Positions 26,206-37,172 of a stretch of DNA of 64,000 bases are shown here, piece by piece (position 1 is the stretch's first letter; each line of letters starts with the position of its first letter). The position numbers and the translations under genes were made by a program. The notes below the pieces were generated by a model that was given only the letters and a program-made list of their open reading frames with translations, made no database searches and was not told the origin of the DNA. This DNA is from Chondrocystis sp. NIES-4102 (lineage in GTDB: Bacteria; Cyanobacteriota; Cyanobacteriia; Cyanobacteriales; Xenococcaceae): positions 3,782,001 through 3,846,000 of the forward strand of contig AP018281.1 in NCBI GenBank assembly GCA_002368355.1, read 5' to 3'.

Positions 26206-26712
26206 TTTGCTAAGATACAGTCTAAATTGTTGTTATTAATAGATAAAAGTGTAATAACTTAATTTATTCTAAGTTTGTCTATTTTTAATAATAAAAACAA
26301 TTATATTTTATTGGAAGTAGAGATAATTATTGATTAGTATTTATCAGATATTTAGTTGTATATTACAAAAATAGAAAAAATTATTACCCCTGAAACTTGA
26401 GACTATTTTTTATTTAATAATTACTCATGATCAGGAATTACTATAAATGATCTTTTAACCTAACTATTTTTTGTTTATTAGTTAAATTTAATTAGGACTA
26501 AGTGAAGTATTTATTAGTGAAACATTTAAAAGTAATGTTGCTTGCTATTGTTATATAATCAACCCAATTTACATTGCTTTGTAACCAATATCTTGATTGT
26601 TAAAGTTTTAGCCACACACCTAAAAATGTTACCTCATTAATCAAACTCCACCTATCCTAAATCATTAGAAATATATTTCTAATCAATTAATAAATAATCC
26701 TTGATCATTTGC
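26206..26712. other. AT-rich intergenic region
   Basis: 507 bases with no supported gene, about 75-80 percent A+T by eye. It lies upstream of the TVP38 gene and downstream of the GTPase gene, both on the minus strand, so it should contain the former's promoter. No repeat or hairpin of note. Confidence 0.55.
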
Positions 26713-28596
26713 CTATTTTTGTTCTAAATAAAATTGATAGCGAGTCTCTAATTCCTGAGAACTTAAATTCTTTGTCCAATATTCCACTAAAGTATGACCC
26801 AATGCCCAGGTATTAGGTTTTTCAAGCTCATTATTATCTGTCAACAGGGGCCACAAAGAACGTAGATCAAAGTTACTTAAATTAGGATGATCATCAAGTA
26901 ACATAAATAACTCATAAGCCATCTGAAGCTTCCCAATTACTACAGGTGCTTGTTCTACAGGAATTTGGGCTGCCAAAATAGAAGCAAGATTTGGTCTGCC
27001 AGTAGTAACAGTAGAAATTACTTGTAGCACTGGACTTTTTAATAAAGCGGTTAAACCTTGGGTAGTTGCCATTTGCCGAGTATAGCGATCAATTATTTTA
27101 GCTGCTGCACTACTACGGGCTTCTATGTTTCTCAGAAAACGAGCTAAACGAAGTTGTTTTGCAGGATCGATCGCTTGAATTAGTTCTAAAGATAGTGCTT
27201 CTACACCCCAAGCTGAACGTTTATTTGCCAAATCTTCAGTTACGACGGGTAATACTAATTCACAAATATCTCCTAATTGTTGAGCGCGATAGATAGTTGC
27301 TTCGCGAATTGATATTTCTTTGGGTTTAGTACCTTCAGTCCAATTGTAAGGTGGATTCCACTCACGGATAGGACGTAGGCGATCTACCTGGGTAACAACA
27401 GCAATAGCATTTAAATCGGGAAGATCTTGTTTTAGAGCTTGTAAAAAGTCTAAATCCATCTGTAAAGCGGGATCTAGAGCAGGATTAACTAATAGTAATA
27501 GGTCTGCGGTTGCTGCATATTCTAAAACTTGTTGTCGCAACTGGGGGTGATTAACTTGTTCGTAACCAGGTGTATCTAATAGATTTAAAATTTCTTTAGT
27601 TGGGGTTTGCCACTGATAATTGCTAATTTTATCCGTACTTGGCAAAACATCAACTTCTGCTCGTTCAGCCTGAAACAAAGTATTAATTAAACTACTTTTA
27701 CCTGCACCTGTACGCCCTACTAAAATAATATTAACTGGTTTTTCAGTAACTTCTGCTGGTTCTGCTGTGGTCAAAATCTCTTTGAGGGTTTTAGTTGCTG
27801 TCTTTGGTAAGCTTGGAGTAGCAACAACTTCAGAAATGCTAATTGTTTGATCACCATATAAAGCGATCGCTTGAGACGCTAAATTCTTTAAGGCAGTTTC
27901 GCGGATAAATTGACCTAAATTAAATAGTAACTCCTGATTTGCCTGATTATTAAAGTTTTTCGTTGCTTCTTTAGCAGCAGCAGCAGCAGGATTTAATAGC
28001 CATTGCGACCAACTAAATACTTTTGCTATTTTACGGGCTGATGGTTCTATCTTTTTATATTTTTCGTATGCTTCATATCCCTGTCCAATGGAGACACGAT
28101 TTAAAATAGGAGCTAGTTTTTGCATCATGCGATCAGTATCATCTACTGTCCCACGAATTAGACCATAGGCTTGAGGAATGTAAATATTAAGCAAAGGTCT
28201 TTTTACTTCAGGATTATGAATTTGAGCGATCGCTGAAACTAATTCTTGACATCTTGACCAAAAGGTCTGCCAATCTTCCCAAAGTGGGGCATCTGCTTGT
28301 GTTTTTAGGATAATTTGATCTAAACAAGCTTTTATCTGCTGTTGTCGCTCCCCTGCATTTTTTAACTCGGACTCTTGATTAATTTCTTCTATAACTTCTT
28401 GTATTTGGGATAAGGCAGGTTTTGTCCATCGGGCTAATAACCATCGCCACCCAGCAAAAACGATCACCACCACTCCCCAAATCCAATTTATTCCCCAATC
28501 ATGAATTTGTGTGCCTGCTGCAATTAATAAAAAGCCTACAATTATAGCAATTGGTAGAATCAAAATTACCCATTGCCAAGGTTTCATGGATGTCAT
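26713..28596 (-). CDS. Membrane-anchored Era/HSR1-type GTPase
   Basis: A 627-residue protein with two N-terminal membrane helices (WVILILPIAIIVGFLLIAAG and IWGVVVIVFAGWRWLL). The GTPase domain starts near residue 290: P-loop GRTGAGKSSLINTLF, switch/G3 LLDTPGYEQ and G4 VTQVDRL. Between helices and GTPase is a long helical segment; after the G domain comes another helical region with LLKSPVLQVISTVT and a conserved-looking tail. Such GTPases are common in cyanobacteria and may resemble dynamin-like or DUF697 GTPases, but no specific role is known. Single gene with its own flanks. Confidence 0.85.
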   Translation of the reverse strand: MTSMKPWQWVILILPIAIIVGFLLIAAGTQIHDWGINWIWGVVVIVFAGWRWLLARWTKPALSQIQEVIEEINQESELKNAGERQQQIKACLDQIILKTQADAPLWEDWQTFWSRCQELVSAIAQIHNPEVKRPLLNIYIPQAYGLIRGTVDDTDRMMQKLAPILNRVSIGQGYEAYEKYKKIEPSARKIAKVFSWSQWLLNPAAAAAKEATKNFNNQANQELLFNLGQFIRETALKNLASQAIALYGDQTISISEVVATPSLPKTATKTLKEILTTAEPAEVTEKPVNIILVGRTGAGKSSLINTLFQAERAEVDVLPSTDKISNYQWQTPTKEILNLLDTPGYEQVNHPQLRQQVLEYAATADLLLLVNPALDPALQMDLDFLQALKQDLPDLNAIAVVTQVDRLRPIREWNPPYNWTEGTKPKEISIREATIYRAQQLGDICELVLPVVTEDLANKRSAWGVEALSLELIQAIDPAKQLRLARFLRNIEARSSAAAKIIDRYTRQMATTQGLTALLKSPVLQVISTVTTGRPNLASILAAQIPVEQAPVVIGKLQMAYELFMLLDDHPNLSNFDLRSLWPLLTDNNELEKPNTWALGHTLVEYWTKNLSSQELETRYQFYLEQK

Positions 28597-29038
28597 TGCT
28601 TTTTTTCTCTATCTGGAAATCTGCTTTATATAGTAGCGGGATTTAATTCGGATGAGATTGATTTGCTATAGTTATGGTCAAATTTAGAGGTTTTATAGAA
28701 GCGATGATCCTATAAATTTTTATTTTCAAGTAAAGTTATCTAGGTAAACTTACCTATAATATTTATGATTCACGGTTGTATTGTAAAGCTCACATAACTT
28801 TGGCGATTAATGGCAATATTATAAAGACATCTTATGAAATCTCTTTGCGCCTCTGCGTCTTTGCGTCATTTTAATCTCAATTGTCTTACCCTTGGCGGTC
28901 ATCTGCTATAACTTAAATTGATGTTATACAGAATATTCAGCAGTATTAATATCAAAAACAATAGGGACGCATTACCTTAAATAATACATCCCCACAAATC
29001 CCAGAAAAATTAACCAAAACCGTTTTACCAAATCTTAT
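28597..29038. other. Intergenic region with a degenerate repeat
   Basis: 442 bases without a gene. Around 28846-28872 a GCGCCTCTGCGTCTTTGCGT stretch repeats a T-G-C-G core with about 9-base spacing, of a type scattered between genes in cyanobacteria. The remainder is AT-rich with nothing recognised. Confidence 0.5.
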
Positions 29039-29227
29039 CTAATAAGCCAAAGTTTCCAACGTTTCCCTTAAATAGCGTTGTACTTGTGTATCTAGATCAC
29101 CGTCAACATTCATATCTCTTTCTTGTTGCCAAGTTTTAAACCCTGAACTCTTGGCGATCGCCTTTCTGAGGCTGATCCAAATTTCTTGTTCTTGCCAATT
29201 TTGTGGGGCAATAGTTGAATTTCCCAT
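29039..29227 (-). CDS. Small conserved hypothetical protein
   Basis: A 62-residue soluble acidic protein ending LDTQVQRYLRETLETLAY, a C-terminus I have seen in other small cyanobacterial proteins of unknown function. Start is ATG, upstream region poor in Shine-Dalgarno signal. It lies between the low-complexity tail membrane protein gene and the GTPase gene, all on the minus strand, separated from each by about 100 and 440 bp. No domain recognised. Confidence 0.6.
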   Translation of the reverse strand: MGNSTIAPQNWQEQEIWISLRKAIAKSSGFKTWQQERDMNVDGDLDTQVQRYLRETLETLAY

Positions 29228-29325
29228 GGATAACCTTATTTTTTATATCTTTATATCTATTAGTGTAGCTTAATCAAAACAATAGTCTGTATTTCCAACT
29301 ACACAATGGGAGCAAACAACAAATT

Positions 29326-29940
29326 TTAATCAAGTTTATTAATTTCTGCTTTAGGGGGTAAAAACCAGAGTATTTTGTCTACCTTAATCCCAGGTACAGT
29401 AAAATTATGCTCAATCTCCTCTATTGGATAGGGTTGTGTTTGGACGTAAGATAATTTTTTAGTAAGTAAAACCAGCAACACACTTATGGGTATTTGCAGA
29501 AATAAATTACTACCCAAAAAAGCTATAAGGGCGATCGCCATTCCCAAAATCCGCCATTGAGGTAGCCAATCAACTACACCTACACTCAAAGGAGACAAAC
29601 TATACAACAACCATAATATTCCAGTCATGATCCCTGCAACGAGCAAACTTACAAACTTGTGCTTGACGGTCTTAAATAGGGATAAGATTTTCAATTGCTC
29701 ATTAGTTAATGATTCCGCTTTGAGGGAAAAAAGTAAAACACTAAATATATCAAATGGACGTGTTAACTGCATCCACAGGATTGGCAAAATAGCGAAAATA
29801 ACTAGTAAGGATAATTCCCATATATAACCAAAACTATCCCCAATCCCTAACCCAATTAAAACTACTTGTAAAAGTGCAGGAAAGATGACTATTCCAGATA
29901 AATGAATCCAAAGAAAAGGTTCTAAACGCCAGTTAGACAT
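29326..29940 (-). CDS. Low-complexity tail membrane protein family (tail absent)
   Basis: A 204-residue integral membrane protein with four or five hydrophobic segments: GIVIFPALLQVVLIGLGIGD, LSLLVIFAILPILWMQ, FVSLLVAGIMTGILWLLYSL and the pair around ILGMAIALIAFLGSNLFLQI. The opening RLEPFLWIHLSG and the ILWMQLTRPFDIFS segment match the cyanobacterial family named for a low-complexity tail. This copy stops soon after the conserved FTVPGIKVDKI, so the tail itself is missing or very short. Function unknown. Located 74 bp downstream of infB but beyond its terminator, so probably a separate unit. Confidence 0.65.
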   Translation of the reverse strand: MSNWRLEPFLWIHLSGIVIFPALLQVVLIGLGIGDSFGYIWELSLLVIFAILPILWMQLTRPFDIFSVLLFSLKAESLTNEQLKILSLFKTVKHKFVSLLVAGIMTGILWLLYSLSPLSVGVVDWLPQWRILGMAIALIAFLGSNLFLQIPISVLLVLLTKKLSYVQTQPYPIEEIEHNFTVPGIKVDKILWFLPPKAEINKLD

Positions 29941-29965
29941 ATCTATTATGAGGAATTTATTAAGG

Positions 29966-30005
29966 AAAAAAGGGTAACGCTAAGTTAACAAACTCCCATT
30001 ACCCT
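29966..30005 (-). terminator. Terminator downstream of infB
   Basis: AGGGTAA (29971-29977) pairs with TTACCCT (29999-30005). Read on the minus strand the stem is followed immediately by a run of T, as expected for a rho-independent terminator 10 nt after the infB stop. The 21-nt loop is long. Confidence 0.6.
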
Positions 30006-30014
30006 CAACGCTAT

Positions 30015-33005
30015 TTAATTACTGCTTAGAGTACGACGCTTAAAGACTAAGTCGTAAGCCTCAATAATGTCTCTTTCCTGCCAATCGGAGAATTTAGATG
30101 CACCCACACCGCATTCAAAGCCTGTGTTTACTTCTTTGACATCCTCTTTCATCCGTTTTAAGGAATTAAGCTCACCCTCATAGACGACTTTGTTACTACG
30201 GCGTACACGGATTTTACAATTACGTACTATCTTACCAGATAATACATAGCATCCTGCCACAGCACCACGACCAACAGGGAACACTGCACGAACTTCAACT
30301 TGACCCAAATGTTCTTCAACTTCTTCTGGATCTAGAAGACCTTCCATTGCTCCTTGAATCTCATCTAAGAGCTTGTAAATAATATTATATTGACGAATAT
30401 CTACCCCTTCTCGATCTGCTGCTTGTCGCGCTCCCGATGCCAAGGTTGTATTAAAGCCAATAATAATCGCACCACTAGCTGCTGCTAAGTCTACATCGGT
30501 TTCTGTAACTTCTCCTGGAGATGCTAACAAGATCCGAATTTGAACTTCATTTTGTGGTAGCTGCTGTAATGAACCTACAATTGCTTCTGCCGATCCTTGA
30601 ACATCAGCCTTAATAATTAAATTAAGTTCTTTAAGCTCACCTTCTTGTGCTTGGGCTGAAATTGTACTCAAACTAATACGACGAGCCGACAAAGATTGTA
30701 GAAGACGACTGTCTCGTTGTTTTACCGCTCGTTGATCGGCAATTGCTCTTGCCTCTTTCTCATTTTGGTAAACATCAAACTCATCCCCAGCTTCAGGTAC
30801 ATCATTAAGTCCTAAGATCTCTACTGCAAAAGAAGGAGTTGCAGCTTCTACTTTCGCCCCTGTATCATCAATCATCGCCCTAACTTTACCCAAAACTGAG
30901 CCAGCCACGATGCTATCTCCCACCCGTAATGTACCATTTTGAACCAATAGAGTTGCCACAGGGCCACGATTTCGATCTAAATTAGCCTCAATAACTGTTC
31001 CCTTAGCAGGGCGATCGGGGTTAGCAGAAAGTTCTTCAACCTCAGCTATTAACAGAATCATTTCTAATAGTTCATCTAAATTAGCCCCTGTCAAAGCACT
31101 GACAGCAACCATCGTAGTATCACCACCCCAATCTTCAGGCACTAATCCTTGATCCGTTAATTCTTGCTTAATTCGGTCAGGATTTGCTTCAGGCTTATCT
31201 ATCTTATTAATGGCAACCAATAATGGTACTTCTGCTGCTTTAGCATGACTAATAGCTTCTTTAGTCTGAGGCTGCACCCCATCATCGGCAGCAACCACCA
31301 AAATTGCTATATCAGTAACCCTAGTACCTCTAGCACGCATAGCGGTAAACGCTTCGTGACCTGGAGTGTCTAAGAAGACGATCTGCTGTTTATTACCATT
31401 ATGTTCTACATCAACGTGATACGCGCCGATGTGCTGGGTAATTCCACCTGCTTCTCCTGATGCCACAGCACTCTTGCGAATTGAATCGAGCAAAGTTGTT
31501 TTACCGTGGTCTACATGACCCATGATAGTAACAACAGGAGGACGTGACTGAAGATTTTCTAAATCATTAGCATCCAACATTTCAGTTTCTTTAGTTGCTG
31601 CTGATTTTTCTTCAGGAGTTTCCACAATTACCCCTAATTCCTCGGTCACCATACGTGCTGTGTCTATTTCAAGCGTTTGGGTAATGTTGACGGGAATGCC
31701 TTTAAAAAATAAACTCTTGATAATATCTGTCTCAGGAGTATTAAGCCTTTCTGCTAACTCTCTAACAGTCAAATTATCAACTATAGTAATCGATTCAGGC
31801 AAAGTAGCTGCATCTTTGGCTTTAGCTTGACGCTCTACTTTCGGAGCTTTCTCGGTTTTAAAAGCAGGTTTACGTGGTTTTTTCGCAACACTAGCTGTCG
31901 GTTGCTGCTGTAATGATTTTGGTTTAGCTGGACGAGCAGTAGATATACTAAACGCGGTGTCAACCTGAATACTACTAGCATCAGATTCAAAATCTTCGTC
32001 ATCATCTAATAAAGGTTTAGGCGCACGACGTTTCTTACTGACTTTACCTTTACCTAATTTAGCCTGTTGCTCATCATCATCCTCTTCGTTTTCCCACTCT
32101 TTAACTTTCCTAGGTGGTAGAGGTCTTTTTAACCTAGCAATTTTCTTGACTTCTGTTTTTTCGATAATTTCATCTGAATCAATTTCAGGTTCAGCTATGT
32201 TATCGACTACAGCATCATCTAAATCAATATTATCCTCATCTAATGGTTTAGCTACCTTAGCTACAGTTTGAGCTTTTTGTGGTCGTTGATTTAACTTCGG
32301 TAAAGAGGGAATAACTTTTTTCTTTTTCTCAGTTTCTTCTGTTGCTTGCTTTTTCTCAGCAAATTTTACTGGATTTGGCGATGGCGATGGCGATGGTGAT
32401 GGCGACGGTTCTACTGATTTTATTTTAGGTTTAATAGGTGGAGAAATAGAACTTTTAGCAGATTTGCTTACCTCAGGTTTAACAGCAGCATTTACTGGTT
32501 TGGGAGGTTTCACTGTCGAAGGTTTTGATATGGAATCTGAAGGTTTTTGATTACTTGGTGATGGCTTCAGTTCACTACTTTTATTATTATCTTTAACTTG
32601 AGAAGGTTTAATCAAAGATTCAGATGTCGGAGAATTATTATCTGATGTACTAGATTGAGGTCTATTGGGTGGGGAAACTAATTTAGGAGATGTACCTAAT
32701 TTAGACTGCATAGTTTGAGAAGATAGATTAGGGGTGTCTGTTTTGTGATGAATTGCCAAGATTTGTTGTTGGCGTTTTCCAGGTGCTTGAGGGACTCTGG
32801 GTTCTTGTTTCAAATTATTGCTAGGTTTTTCGACGCGAGGCGACTTAGCTACTACTGCTTTTACTCTCTCTGCTTCTGAAGCGTCAATTGTACTACTATG
32901 ACTTTTAACAGGAATGTTTAATTGCTCGCAAATTTCTTTTATATCTTTGTTATCCAAATTAAGCTCTTTTGATAGTTCGTATATTCTCACTTTGCCGTTG
33001 TTCAT
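30015..33005 (-). CDS. infB: Translation initiation factor IF-2
   Basis: A 996-residue IF-2, the GTPase that recruits initiator tRNA to the ribosome. The N-terminal IF2_N fold ([20 protein letters not shown]) is followed by about 350 low-complexity residues rich in Pro, Ser, Lys, including a (SP)n run, then a second IF2_N unit ([20 protein letters not shown]). The G domain starts near residue 490: [27 protein letters not shown] and INKID. C-terminal domains follow to FKRRTLSSN. Length is typical of cyanobacteria, whose IF-2 has an extended linker. Last gene of rimP-nusA-ylxR-infB; 261 bp separates it from ylxR. Confidence 0.97.
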   Translation of the reverse strand: MNNGKVRIYELSKELNLDNKDIKEICEQLNIPVKSHSSTIDASEAERVKAVVAKSPRVEKPSNNLKQEPRVPQAPGKRQQQILAIHHKTDTPNLSSQTMQSKLGTSPKLVSPPNRPQSSTSDNNSPTSESLIKPSQVKDNNKSSELKPSPSNQKPSDSISKPSTVKPPKPVNAAVKPEVSKSAKSSISPPIKPKIKSVEPSPSPSPSPSPNPVKFAEKKQATEETEKKKKVIPSLPKLNQRPQKAQTVAKVAKPLDEDNIDLDDAVVDNIAEPEIDSDEIIEKTEVKKIARLKRPLPPRKVKEWENEEDDDEQQAKLGKGKVSKKRRAPKPLLDDDEDFESDASSIQVDTAFSISTARPAKPKSLQQQPTASVAKKPRKPAFKTEKAPKVERQAKAKDAATLPESITIVDNLTVRELAERLNTPETDIIKSLFFKGIPVNITQTLEIDTARMVTEELGVIVETPEEKSAATKETEMLDANDLENLQSRPPVVTIMGHVDHGKTTLLDSIRKSAVASGEAGGITQHIGAYHVDVEHNGNKQQIVFLDTPGHEAFTAMRARGTRVTDIAILVVAADDGVQPQTKEAISHAKAAEVPLLVAINKIDKPEANPDRIKQELTDQGLVPEDWGGDTTMVAVSALTGANLDELLEMILLIAEVEELSANPDRPAKGTVIEANLDRNRGPVATLLVQNGTLRVGDSIVAGSVLGKVRAMIDDTGAKVEAATPSFAVEILGLNDVPEAGDEFDVYQNEKEARAIADQRAVKQRDSRLLQSLSARRISLSTISAQAQEGELKELNLIIKADVQGSAEAIVGSLQQLPQNEVQIRILLASPGEVTETDVDLAAASGAIIIGFNTTLASGARQAADREGVDIRQYNIIYKLLDEIQGAMEGLLDPEEVEEHLGQVEVRAVFPVGRGAVAGCYVLSGKIVRNCKIRVRRSNKVVYEGELNSLKRMKEDVKEVNTGFECGVGASKFSDWQERDIIEAYDLVFKRRTLSSN

Positions 33006-33266
33006 CCACTATGCCCCTTAGTTGACTGTTATATTGTTATTTGACCATTTGGTTGCTCATGTAATCTTTCATGTTTTTAGCTAGTTGATAAAACTTATCT
33101 AACTCTATTAAATAAAATCCTGATTAAAAAATAGTATAAATGAGCTTTGAATTGTTACCAATTTTAATATCTCATAATTTAATTTTAGAGAAAAAACAAA
33201 ATTGTTTGTATATTTTTTAATTTTCGTTGTGATTATCTGGGTTTCATGTTCTAAGATTTACATTAA

Positions 33267-33515
33267 TTAGTTTAAGCGTTCTTGTAAAGTTTGATAAATA
33301 TGTTCTGGCACTTTAGCTTTTAAACAGCTATTCAAGCGATTTTTATATTTAGCTTTAACTAAACATTGAGCATTAGGACAAATATAAGCAGAGCGTCCTA
33401 TTCCTTGATCTAATCTGATTTGATGGTTAGCTGCTAAACGAACCACTCGCCAAAATGATATTTTTGGTGCGACTCTACGGCAGCTAATACAACAACGATA
33501 ATTAATTGGCTTCAA
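33267..33515 (-). CDS. ylxR: YlxR family (DUF448) RNA-binding protein
   Basis: An 82-residue YlxR-type protein, nearly always encoded between nusA and infB. The RRCCISCR-like signature appears as YRCCISCRRV, followed by the DQGIGRSAYICPNAQCL block, the GRGAYxC motif region of the family. It is basic and probably binds nucleic acid. The conserved CCISC motif lies close to the N-terminus and an in-frame stop is found upstream, so the start must be the TTG at 33515; no ATG or GTG is available between them. No good ribosome-binding site is seen, so translation may be coupled or weak. Confidence 0.88.
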   Translation of the reverse strand: MKPINYRCCISCRRVAPKISFWRVVRLAANHQIRLDQGIGRSAYICPNAQCLVKAKYKNRLNSCLKAKVPEHIYQTLQERLN

Positions 33516-33632
33516 GCTTGTTCTAGGTATACTTTTAACTTTTGTTTTTTAAATGTTGATCTTGAGCTTGCAACATTAAACAGTTTAAAACAACTACGTT
33601 GGTCATCAGGAAAATACCAAGATAAAAATTAT

Positions 33633-34964
33633 TTAATCTTCATCCGTCGATGTAATAGTCTCTTCTAAGGGAGCGGATTTTGGTATATTTGCCTCCACCT
33701 CAAATTCACTATCAGTTTCGATCTCTACTTCAAGATCATCAGGTTCTGCTTCCTCCTCACTTATTAAAACCTCTTTTTTAGCTGCTTGCTCTGCCCATTT
33801 TTTCATTTCTGCCTCTTCATCATATTGATTAATATCTTTGATGTCGATTTTCCAGCCAGTCAAACGCGCAGCTAAACGTACATTTTGTCCTTCTTTACCA
33901 ATTGCCAAACTCAATTGATCTTCAGCTACCAAAACTAAAGACTGCTTCTCCTCTGTATTGGCTAATACTACTCGATCAATTCTAGCAGGGCTGAGAGAAT
34001 TGGCAATATAAGTGGCAGGATCTGGTGACCAGCGAATTACATCAATTTTTTCACCTCTAAGTTCATTGACTACTGCTTGAATTCTCGATCCTCTCGCACC
34101 AATACAAGCACCTACAGGATCAACGTCTCTTTCTAAGGTATCTACTGCTATTTTAGTACGTACTCCTACATAACGAGAGGGAGGATGAGCTTCTCTTGCT
34201 ACTGCCACAATACGGACTATTTCTTCTTCTATTTCAGGAACTTCATTACTAAAGAGTTCTACTACTAACCCTGCGGTGGCTCTAGAAACCATTAACTGAG
34301 GACCACGATGAGGAGTATCTCTTACTTTTTTTAGATAGACTTTAAAAGTAGCATTGGAACGATATGTATCATTGGGTAATTGTTCTCGTTTGGGTAATTC
34401 TGCCTCTACTTCTGGTTGTCCTAAACCACTGGTGACAGCAACAATAGCAGACTGTCTTTCAAAACGTACCACTCTTGCCTGTAAGACTGTACCTTCTAAA
34501 TCACTAAATTCTTCCTGGATTAATTTGCGTTGTTGGTCTCGAAGTTTTTGTAATAATACTTGTTTTGTTTGAATTGCTGCCATGCGCCCAAAATCTTTTT
34601 GTTCTGGGGTAACATCAACTAATACGGAATCTCCGACTTGAATCTCTGAATCGTCAACTTGTTCCTGTACTTCGTTTAAGGCAATTTGATGATCGCGATC
34701 TTCAATCTTTTCTTTGCTGACATCGACGATGACTTTTGTTGTCAGTATTTGAAATCCTTCTTCTTCAATATCTAATTGAACATTAAAGTTTTCAAAATAT
34801 TCTTCACTAAATTCTTCATTACGTTCTCTTGAACGACGGAACTTTTCGTAACCTTTAATCAAAGCTTCTCTTAAAGCTTCTTCAACGGCACTACCTGGCA
34901 AGTTATATCTCTGACTAATTTCCTCGATGGTTGCCTTTAAACCTGGCAAACTTACTAGGGTCAT
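33633..34964 (-). CDS. nusA: Transcription termination/antitermination factor NusA
   Basis: A 443-residue NusA. Order: N-terminal RNA-polymerase-binding domain (about 1-125), S1 domain (GTVLQARVVRFERQSAIVAV, about 145-210), KH1 (AREAHPPSRYVGVRTKIAV, ending in DPVGACIGARGSRIQAVVNE) and KH2 (AIGKEGQNVRLAARLTGWKI). As in other cyanobacteria there are no C-terminal acidic AR repeats, only a short acidic tail (EEAEPDDLEVEIETDSEFEV). It controls pausing, termination and rRNA antitermination. ATG start. It lies 98 bp after rimP in the same operon. Confidence 0.97.
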   Translation of the reverse strand: MTLVSLPGLKATIEEISQRYNLPGSAVEEALREALIKGYEKFRRSRERNEEFSEEYFENFNVQLDIEEEGFQILTTKVIVDVSKEKIEDRDHQIALNEVQEQVDDSEIQVGDSVLVDVTPEQKDFGRMAAIQTKQVLLQKLRDQQRKLIQEEFSDLEGTVLQARVVRFERQSAIVAVTSGLGQPEVEAELPKREQLPNDTYRSNATFKVYLKKVRDTPHRGPQLMVSRATAGLVVELFSNEVPEIEEEIVRIVAVAREAHPPSRYVGVRTKIAVDTLERDVDPVGACIGARGSRIQAVVNELRGEKIDVIRWSPDPATYIANSLSPARIDRVVLANTEEKQSLVLVAEDQLSLAIGKEGQNVRLAARLTGWKIDIKDINQYDEEAEMKKWAEQAAKKEVLISEEEAEPDDLEVEIETDSEFEVEANIPKSAPLEETITSTDED

Positions 34965-35062
34965 TTTATACTCCTAATATTGAAATTAAAGTTTAAGTAT
35001 ATTGTTGCGATTGGGAAAACATTAATTAATCGCTAAATTGGTTTTTTTAGTTATCGGTTTAT

Positions 35063-35521
35063 TTAACCGTCATCAAGCTCAACTTTGGCTACTAATTCTA
35101 GAGGAATGGCGATCGCTTTTCCTTTTTGACTTATGTGAATCGCCTTGGAATCTCGATTTTGCAATCTTCCTTGCCATTGTGTTTGATTTTTGTAGGGCGT
35201 AGAAGTTTCAATTCTTACCATAAATCCTTTAAAAGCTATGAAATCTCGCTCTCTAGTTAAAATGCGAGAAATACCAGGGCTTGAAATTTCTAGAACGTAA
35301 GCACCTGGTATAATTTCAGCTAAATCTAGCTTGGATTCTAAAATCCGACTCATTTGTTCGCAGTTTTCTAAACTGGTGTCTGCATTTGGATTGCGAACAT
35401 CTATCCTCAAAATTGGTGGAGTTTTATTAGTTTGGAACACTGCATCAACTAATTCTAAATTTAACTCTTCAGCTAAAGGTGATGCTAGTTCTATGATTTG
35501 ATTAACAAGGGGATGAGTCAT
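35063..35521 (-). CDS. rimP: Ribosome maturation factor RimP
   Basis: A 152-residue RimP, needed for 30S subunit maturation. The two family domains are visible: VDAVFQTNKTPPILRIDVRN and CEQMSRILESKLD for the N-terminal alpha/beta domain with the YVLEISSPGISRIL signature, and the C-terminal SH3-like part (FMVRIETSTPYKN ... HISQKGKAIAIPLELVAKVELD). Length is normal. It is the first gene of the rimP-nusA-ylxR-infB operon and its promoter should lie in 35522-35650. Confidence 0.94.
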   Translation of the reverse strand: MTHPLVNQIIELASPLAEELNLELVDAVFQTNKTPPILRIDVRNPNADTSLENCEQMSRILESKLDLAEIIPGAYVLEISSPGISRILTRERDFIAFKGFMVRIETSTPYKNQTQWQGRLQNRDSKAIHISQKGKAIAIPLELVAKVELDDG

Positions 35522-35878
35522 TTGAGCAGAAAATAGCTGAATATCAACTATACCTTAAGTCTAGTTAGTAAGTAGTTGCATTGGCAATTATTGAGCAAGA
35601 TAAAACATCAGACAACAAAAAAAAGCGGGCTATTCCCACTTCTAATAGTTATCTCGACATCTTAGAAAGATGTTACTAAACTCTAGCAACTTTCTCTAAT
35701 ATATATAATACCAATAAATTTTTTTATGGCGATAATTATAACGAGTATGCCATTAAACTTAACAACGAGATATAGTTAAGACCTGCTTTGTTGGTAAATT
35801 GATTAATTTATGAACTTCAGCAAGTCTCTAGCTATATCTCGCTTATTGTATACAAACCTTTACAAAGGTAATGATCTA
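35522..35878. other. Intergenic region between petD and rimP
   Basis: 357 bases. It holds the 3' flank of petD, with a long imperfect hairpin at 35766-35841, a second hairpin ATGGC...GCCAT at about 35726-35753, and the presumed rimP promoter. No gene is seen. Confidence 0.6.
35766..35841 (-). other. Long imperfect hairpin downstream of petD
   Basis: CGAGATATAG (35766-35775) pairs with CTATATCTCG (35832-35841). Inside it AGACCTGCT (35779-35787) pairs with AGCAAGTCT (35819-35827) through eight Watson-Crick pairs plus one position that is a U-G wobble only in the minus-strand RNA. This points to a structure in the petBD transcript's 3' region, starting about 38 nt after the stop. There is no U-run, so 3'-end protection or processing fits better than simple termination. 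Confidence 0.5.
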
Positions 35879-36361
35879 TTAAAACAATCCTAAAGTTAAA
35901 GATTTGTCAATAGGGAAGGTTGCACCAATCCCTAGCCATAATGTAATTACAGTACCTAATAAAAAGACTGTAGTTGCTACTGGTCTACGGAAGGGGTTTT
36001 GAAACTTGTTAACGTTTTCAATAAAAGGAATCAAGATTAAACCCAATGGTACGGCAGTTTGAGCGACAATTCCAAGTAATTTACTAGGAACAACGCGCAA
36101 AATTTGGAATACTGGATACAAATACCACTCAGGTAAAATTTCTAAGGGAGTTGCGAAAGGATTAGCAGGCTCACCCATAATAGCAGGGTCTAACACAGCT
36201 AAACTAACAACTAAGCCGATAGTACCCAAAATTACTACAGGGAAAATATACAATAAATCGTTGGGCCAAGCAGGTTCACCATAATAATTGTGACCCATAC
36301 CTTTAACCAACTTAGCACGTAATTCTGGATCACTTAAATCTGGCTTTTTTAAAGTGGACAT
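35879..36361 (-). CDS. petD: Cytochrome b6-f complex subunit IV
   Basis: A 160-residue PetD, the thylakoid membrane subunit equivalent to the C-terminal half of cytochrome b, part of the quinol oxidation site. It opens [20 protein letters not shown] and contains the [16 protein letters not shown] segment with the conserved PEWY motif of the Qo pocket. Three membrane helices follow. Length is standard. Second gene of petB-petD with 142 bp between them. Confidence 0.98.
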   Translation of the reverse strand: MSTLKKPDLSDPELRAKLVKGMGHNYYGEPAWPNDLLYIFPVVILGTIGLVVSLAVLDPAIMGEPANPFATPLEILPEWYLYPVFQILRVVPSKLLGIVAQTAVPLGLILIPFIENVNKFQNPFRRPVATTVFLLGTVITLWLGIGATFPIDKSLTLGLF

Positions 36362-36503
36362 TTTTTCTCTCCTAAATTTACTGGAAATCAGCTAATTAAA
36401 TGAGCAATTTTAGATCACTATAAATATAATTTATCTATTATTCTAAGTAAAATCTATCAGAGGCGTTACTTAACCTCTGATAAGTTCAAATTGCTCTTTT
36501 TGT

Positions 36504-37172
36504 TTACAATGGACCAGAAATTCCTTGTTTACGAATCATCAAGAAGTGCAGCAACATAAATACTGCAATTAACCAAGGAAGAACAAATGTATGTAAGCTG
36601 TAAAAACGAGTTAAAGTAGCTTGACCAACACTAGCACCACCTCTAAGTAGCTCAACCAATTGGTCTCCAACAATAGGAATTGCTGCAGGTACACCAGAAA
36701 CGATTTTTACCGCCCAATACCCTACTTGATCCCAAGGTAAGGAATAGCCTGTTACTCCAAAGCTAACTGTAATTACTGCCATAATTACCCCAGTAATCCA
36801 AGTCAACTCGCGAGGTTTTTTGAAACCGCCTGTTAGATAGACACGGAAAACATGAAGAATCATCATTAATACCATCATGCTAGCTGACCAGCGATGGATA
36901 GAACGAATCAACCAACCAAAACTTACTTCGTTCATGATGTATTCAACTGAACTAAAAGCTTCGGTAACGCTGGGTTTGTAGTAAAAAGTCATGCAAAATC
37001 CAGTGGCAAATTGAATTAAAAAGCACACTAGAGTAATACCACCTAAGCAATAAAAGATATTTACATGGGGTGGTACATATTTACCGCTGATGTCATCAGA
37101 AATTGCTTGAATTTCCAACCGCTCATCAAACCATTGAAAAGTTTTTGAATCAGTTACTTGTTTAGAAAACAT
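36504..37172 (-). CDS. petB: Cytochrome b6
   Basis: A 222-residue PetB, the exact usual length in cyanobacteria. It has four membrane helices with two histidine pairs that ligate the b hemes (in [20 protein letters not shown] and in [10 protein letters not shown] ... HFLMIRKQ) and the cysteine for covalent heme c(i) ([11 protein letters not shown] region, near residue 35). It transfers electrons between plastoquinol and plastocyanin/cytochrome c6. First gene of the petBD unit; divergent from ctpA across 529 bp. Confidence 0.98.
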   Translation of the reverse strand: MFSKQVTDSKTFQWFDERLEIQAISDDISGKYVPPHVNIFYCLGGITLVCFLIQFATGFCMTFYYKPSVTEAFSSVEYIMNEVSFGWLIRSIHRWSASMMVLMMILHVFRVYLTGGFKKPRELTWITGVIMAVITVSFGVTGYSLPWDQVGYWAVKIVSGVPAAIPIVGDQLVELLRGGASVGQATLTRFYSLHTFVLPWLIAVFMLLHFLMIRKQGISGPL

